DNA of 64,000 nucleotides from Halothermothrix orenii H 168. GTDB lineage: Bacteria > Bacillota > Halanaerobiia > Halanaerobiales > Halothermotrichaceae. Made by a program: the position numbers and the translations under genes. Positions 62,552-64,000 of this stretch are shown piece by piece. The DNA is taken from NCBI RefSeq assembly GCF_000020485.1, contig NC_011899.1, positions 22,501 to 86,500 on the forward strand, given 5' to 3'. The notes under the pieces are model-generated. The model saw only the letters and a program-made list of their open reading frames with translations, did no database searches and was not told the DNA's origin. The number at the start of each line of letters is the position of its first letter. Position 1 is the first letter of the stretch.

Positions 62552-63640
62552 ATGAATAAGTTTGCTTTTATAATTCACCCCCTTGAACTGGATGATGTTG
62601 CCCGGAAGTTTAGCTGGGCTTCTAAAGTTCCCGATTACATAGTTGAGAAATTTGTCAGGACTTTACCGGCCATTAAGGCTTCTCATATAACCGGTATCAG
62701 GTCAAAAACAGGCAAAGAGGTGGAAGGGTATTTTGTTGTCTGCCCCTTGACATCTGAACAAATGCTTAAATTACCGGCAGATAAGGTTATTAAAAAGATA
62801 ATTAAAGCCGGCAAAAAAGCCGAGAAACTGGGTGCCCAGATTATTGGTCTCGGGGCTTTCACATCAGTGGTTGGTGATAAAGGAATTACAGTTGCAAAGG
62901 CCCTGGATGTTCCGGTTACTACTGGTAACAGCTATACTGTAGCTACTGCCATAGAAGGCACCAAGCTTGCGGCCCGCAAAATGGGACATGATATTAAAAA
63001 GGCGAGAGTTACTGTGGTAGGAGCCACCGGTTCCATCGGCAGGGCTGTAAGTTTAATACTGGGGGAGGATATTAAACACCTGAGCCTGGTAGCCCGGGAT
63101 GAGAAGAAATTGTCAGCCCTCCAGGAAGAAGTACTGGAAGTAAATCCTGAATTAGATGTCTCCTATTCAACAGATGTATCAGAAGCTGTCAGGGAGTCCC
63201 AGATTGTTATCAGTGCTTCCGGTGCCGTTAAGGCCTTAATAGATGCTGATGATTTACAACCGGGAACAGTAGTATGTGATGTAGCCCGTCCCCGTGATGT
63301 AGCTGAAAGGGTAGGACGGGAACGGGACGATGTTCTAGTAATTGAGGGTGGAATTGTTGAAGTTCCGGGACCCGTTAACTTTAATTTTAATTTTGGTTAT
63401 CCTCCTAAAACTTCATATGCCTGTATGGCTGAAACCATGATTTTGACCCTGGAAGAGAGATTTGAAAACTATAGCCTCGGGCCTGTTCTGGAACTGAAAA
63501 AGGTTAAAGAATCACTTAAACTGGCTAAAAAACATGGTTTCAAACTGGCTGGATTGAGGAGTTTTGAACGGCCACTTTCTGAAAAGCAAATTGCTTTAAT
63601 AAGGGAGAACGCGGAGGAGAAAATGAGTGCAGTATTTTAG
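62552..63640 (+). CDS. acyl-ACP-reductase-like (AAR-like) NAD(P)-dependent enzyme
   Basis: 362 residues from ATG 62552 after GAGGAGGTTTACAA; the frame is open further upstream but only into the previous gene. Segments recall cyanobacterial long-chain acyl-ACP reductase: IIGLGAFTSVV, PVTTGNSYTVATAIEG, the NADP loop VVGATGSIGRAV, LSLVARDEKKLSALQEEV, VIEGGIVEVPGP and SYACMAETMILTLE, whose Cys sits where AAR has its catalytic Cys. AAR turns fatty acyl-ACP to fatty aldehyde. No aldehyde-deformylating oxygenase is next to it. It could use another acyl or amino-acid-like substrate. Confidence 0.75.
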   Translation: MNKFAFIIHPLELDDVARKFSWASKVPDYIVEKFVRTLPAIKASHITGIRSKTGKEVEGYFVVCPLTSEQMLKLPADKVIKKIIKAGKKAEKLGAQIIGLGAFTSVVGDKGITVAKALDVPVTTGNSYTVATAIEGTKLAARKMGHDIKKARVTVVGATGSIGRAVSLILGEDIKHLSLVARDEKKLSALQEEVLEVNPELDVSYSTDVSEAVRESQIVISASGAVKALIDADDLQPGTVVCDVARPRDVAERVGRERDDVLVIEGGIVEVPGPVNFNFNFGYPPKTSYACMAETMILTLEERFENYSLGPVLELKKVKESLKLAKKHGFKLAGLRSFERPLSEKQIALIRENAEEKMSAVF

Positions 63641-63663
63641 TAGATTTTAGTGGTTACGGCTCC

Positions 63664-63692
63664 TTGACAAAAAAATGCTGTTAACTTATAAT
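63664..63692 (+). promoter_or_regulatory. consensus promoter of greA
   Basis: TTGACA at 63664 and TATAAT at 63687 with a 17-base spacer, full consensus. Transcription would begin near 63699. Confidence 0.85.
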
Positions 63693-63715
63693 AATTAATA
63701 ATTGGAATAAATATA

Positions 63716-63759
63716 TTAGTGTCAATGATAATTTCTGGTTATCTTGACACTAATTTTTT
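63716..63759 (+). terminator. leader terminator between the greA promoter and greA
   Basis: TTAGTGTCAATGATAA pairs with TTATC-TTGACACTAA around TTTCTGG and is followed by six T. It lies about 20 bases after the expected transcription start and about 37 bases before the greA ATG, so it should stop part of the transcripts in the leader. Confidence 0.82.
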
Positions 63760-63795
63760 AGTTATCAAATTTTTAGCAAAGGGGTTAGGGATATT

Positions 63796-64000
63796 ATGGC
63801 AAACGAAGTTTTATTGACCCAGGAAGGTTATGAAAAATTGGAGAAGGAACTTGATTATCTGGTTAATGTCAAGCGGCGTCAGGTTGCCAAACGTATTAAG
63901 GTTGCCAGGGAGTTCGGTGACATCGGTGAGAATTCCGAGTATGATGATGCCAAAAACGAGCAGGCCTTCATTGAAGGTAGGATCAAGGAAATAGAAAATA
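63796..64000 (+). CDS. greA: transcription elongation factor GreA (5' part, cut by window end)
   Basis: First 68 codons: [20 protein letters not shown] and [24 protein letters not shown], which make the N-terminal coiled coil with the acidic tip (D-x-x-E-N-S-E-Y-D) that enters the RNA polymerase channel and helps cut backtracked RNA. Start follows AAAGGGGTTAGGGATATT. The rest of the gene is outside the window. Confidence 0.94.
   Translation, partial: MANEVLLTQEGYEKLEKELDYLVNVKRRQVAKRIKVAREFGDIGENSEYDDAKNEQAFIEGRIKEIEN

Overview
The window looks like a chromosomal segment of a low-GC, spore-lineage Firmicute of the order Halanaerobiales. Gene content (GH65 phosphorylase operon, YabP/YabQ/SpoIIE block, sodium:solute symporter, stand-alone folT) reminds me most of Halothermothrix orenii. 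That name is an inference from memory and was not checked against a database.

Layout. 1-3475: the 3' part of a 23S rRNA gene, a 5S gene behind its own consensus promoter, and a packed run of 13 tRNA genes ending in a terminator. 3543-5967: a tandem 52-bp repeat and a two-gene FecCD/BtuC-type metal-chelate importer whose ATPase carries an extra C-terminal domain. 6249-18045: an accessory region built as an integron-like gene-cassette array. Twelve attC-like sites, all in one orientation, separate small AT-rich cassettes. These encode two toxin-antitoxin pairs, a HAD phosphatase, two proteins with HEPN-like R-x4-H motifs (one a probable DUF3644 protein), a TIR-like protein broken by one stop codon, a CPBP protease, a GNAT acetyltransferase, several unknowns and one ORF-less cassette with two related hairpins. 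An IS3-family element sits inside one attC site. No integron integrase is encoded in the window, so the array fits the class called CALIN (attC clusters lacking an integrase). 18046-19001: decayed remnants.

19281-30719: a UPF0180 gene, then a disaccharide-use locus: binding protein, two permeases, LacI-type regulator, GH65 phosphorylase, beta-phosphoglucomutase, second LacI-type regulator and an MsmX/MalK-type ATPase. Together they would import a disaccharide, split it with phosphate and feed glucose 6-phosphate to glycolysis. 30718-34419: yabP (inverted), a chemoreceptor, yabQ and divIC. 34465-45442: tex, an S1 protein, DUF501, ppx/gppA, tRNA-Leu, spoIIE, tilS, hpt and ftsH, the conserved Firmicute sporulation/division block.

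45692-53395: a sodium:solute symporter, formate-THF ligase, a THF riboswitch controlling folT, and nadA-nadB-nadC. 53601-64000: htrA, birA, a BMP-family binding protein, coaX, dusB, a stray MurE-like ligase, a regulator with two dehydrogenase-like genes (one resembling cyanobacterial acyl-ACP reductase), and the start of greA behind a promoter-terminator leader.

The most unusual content is the cassette array. Each cassette's first 15-20 bases are the reverse complement of the bases that open its own terminal attC. In nine of ten cassettes the only shared top-strand mismatch falls at the same position (base 11, A against C), which becomes a G-T wobble on the bottom strand, the strand integron integrases are known to recombine.
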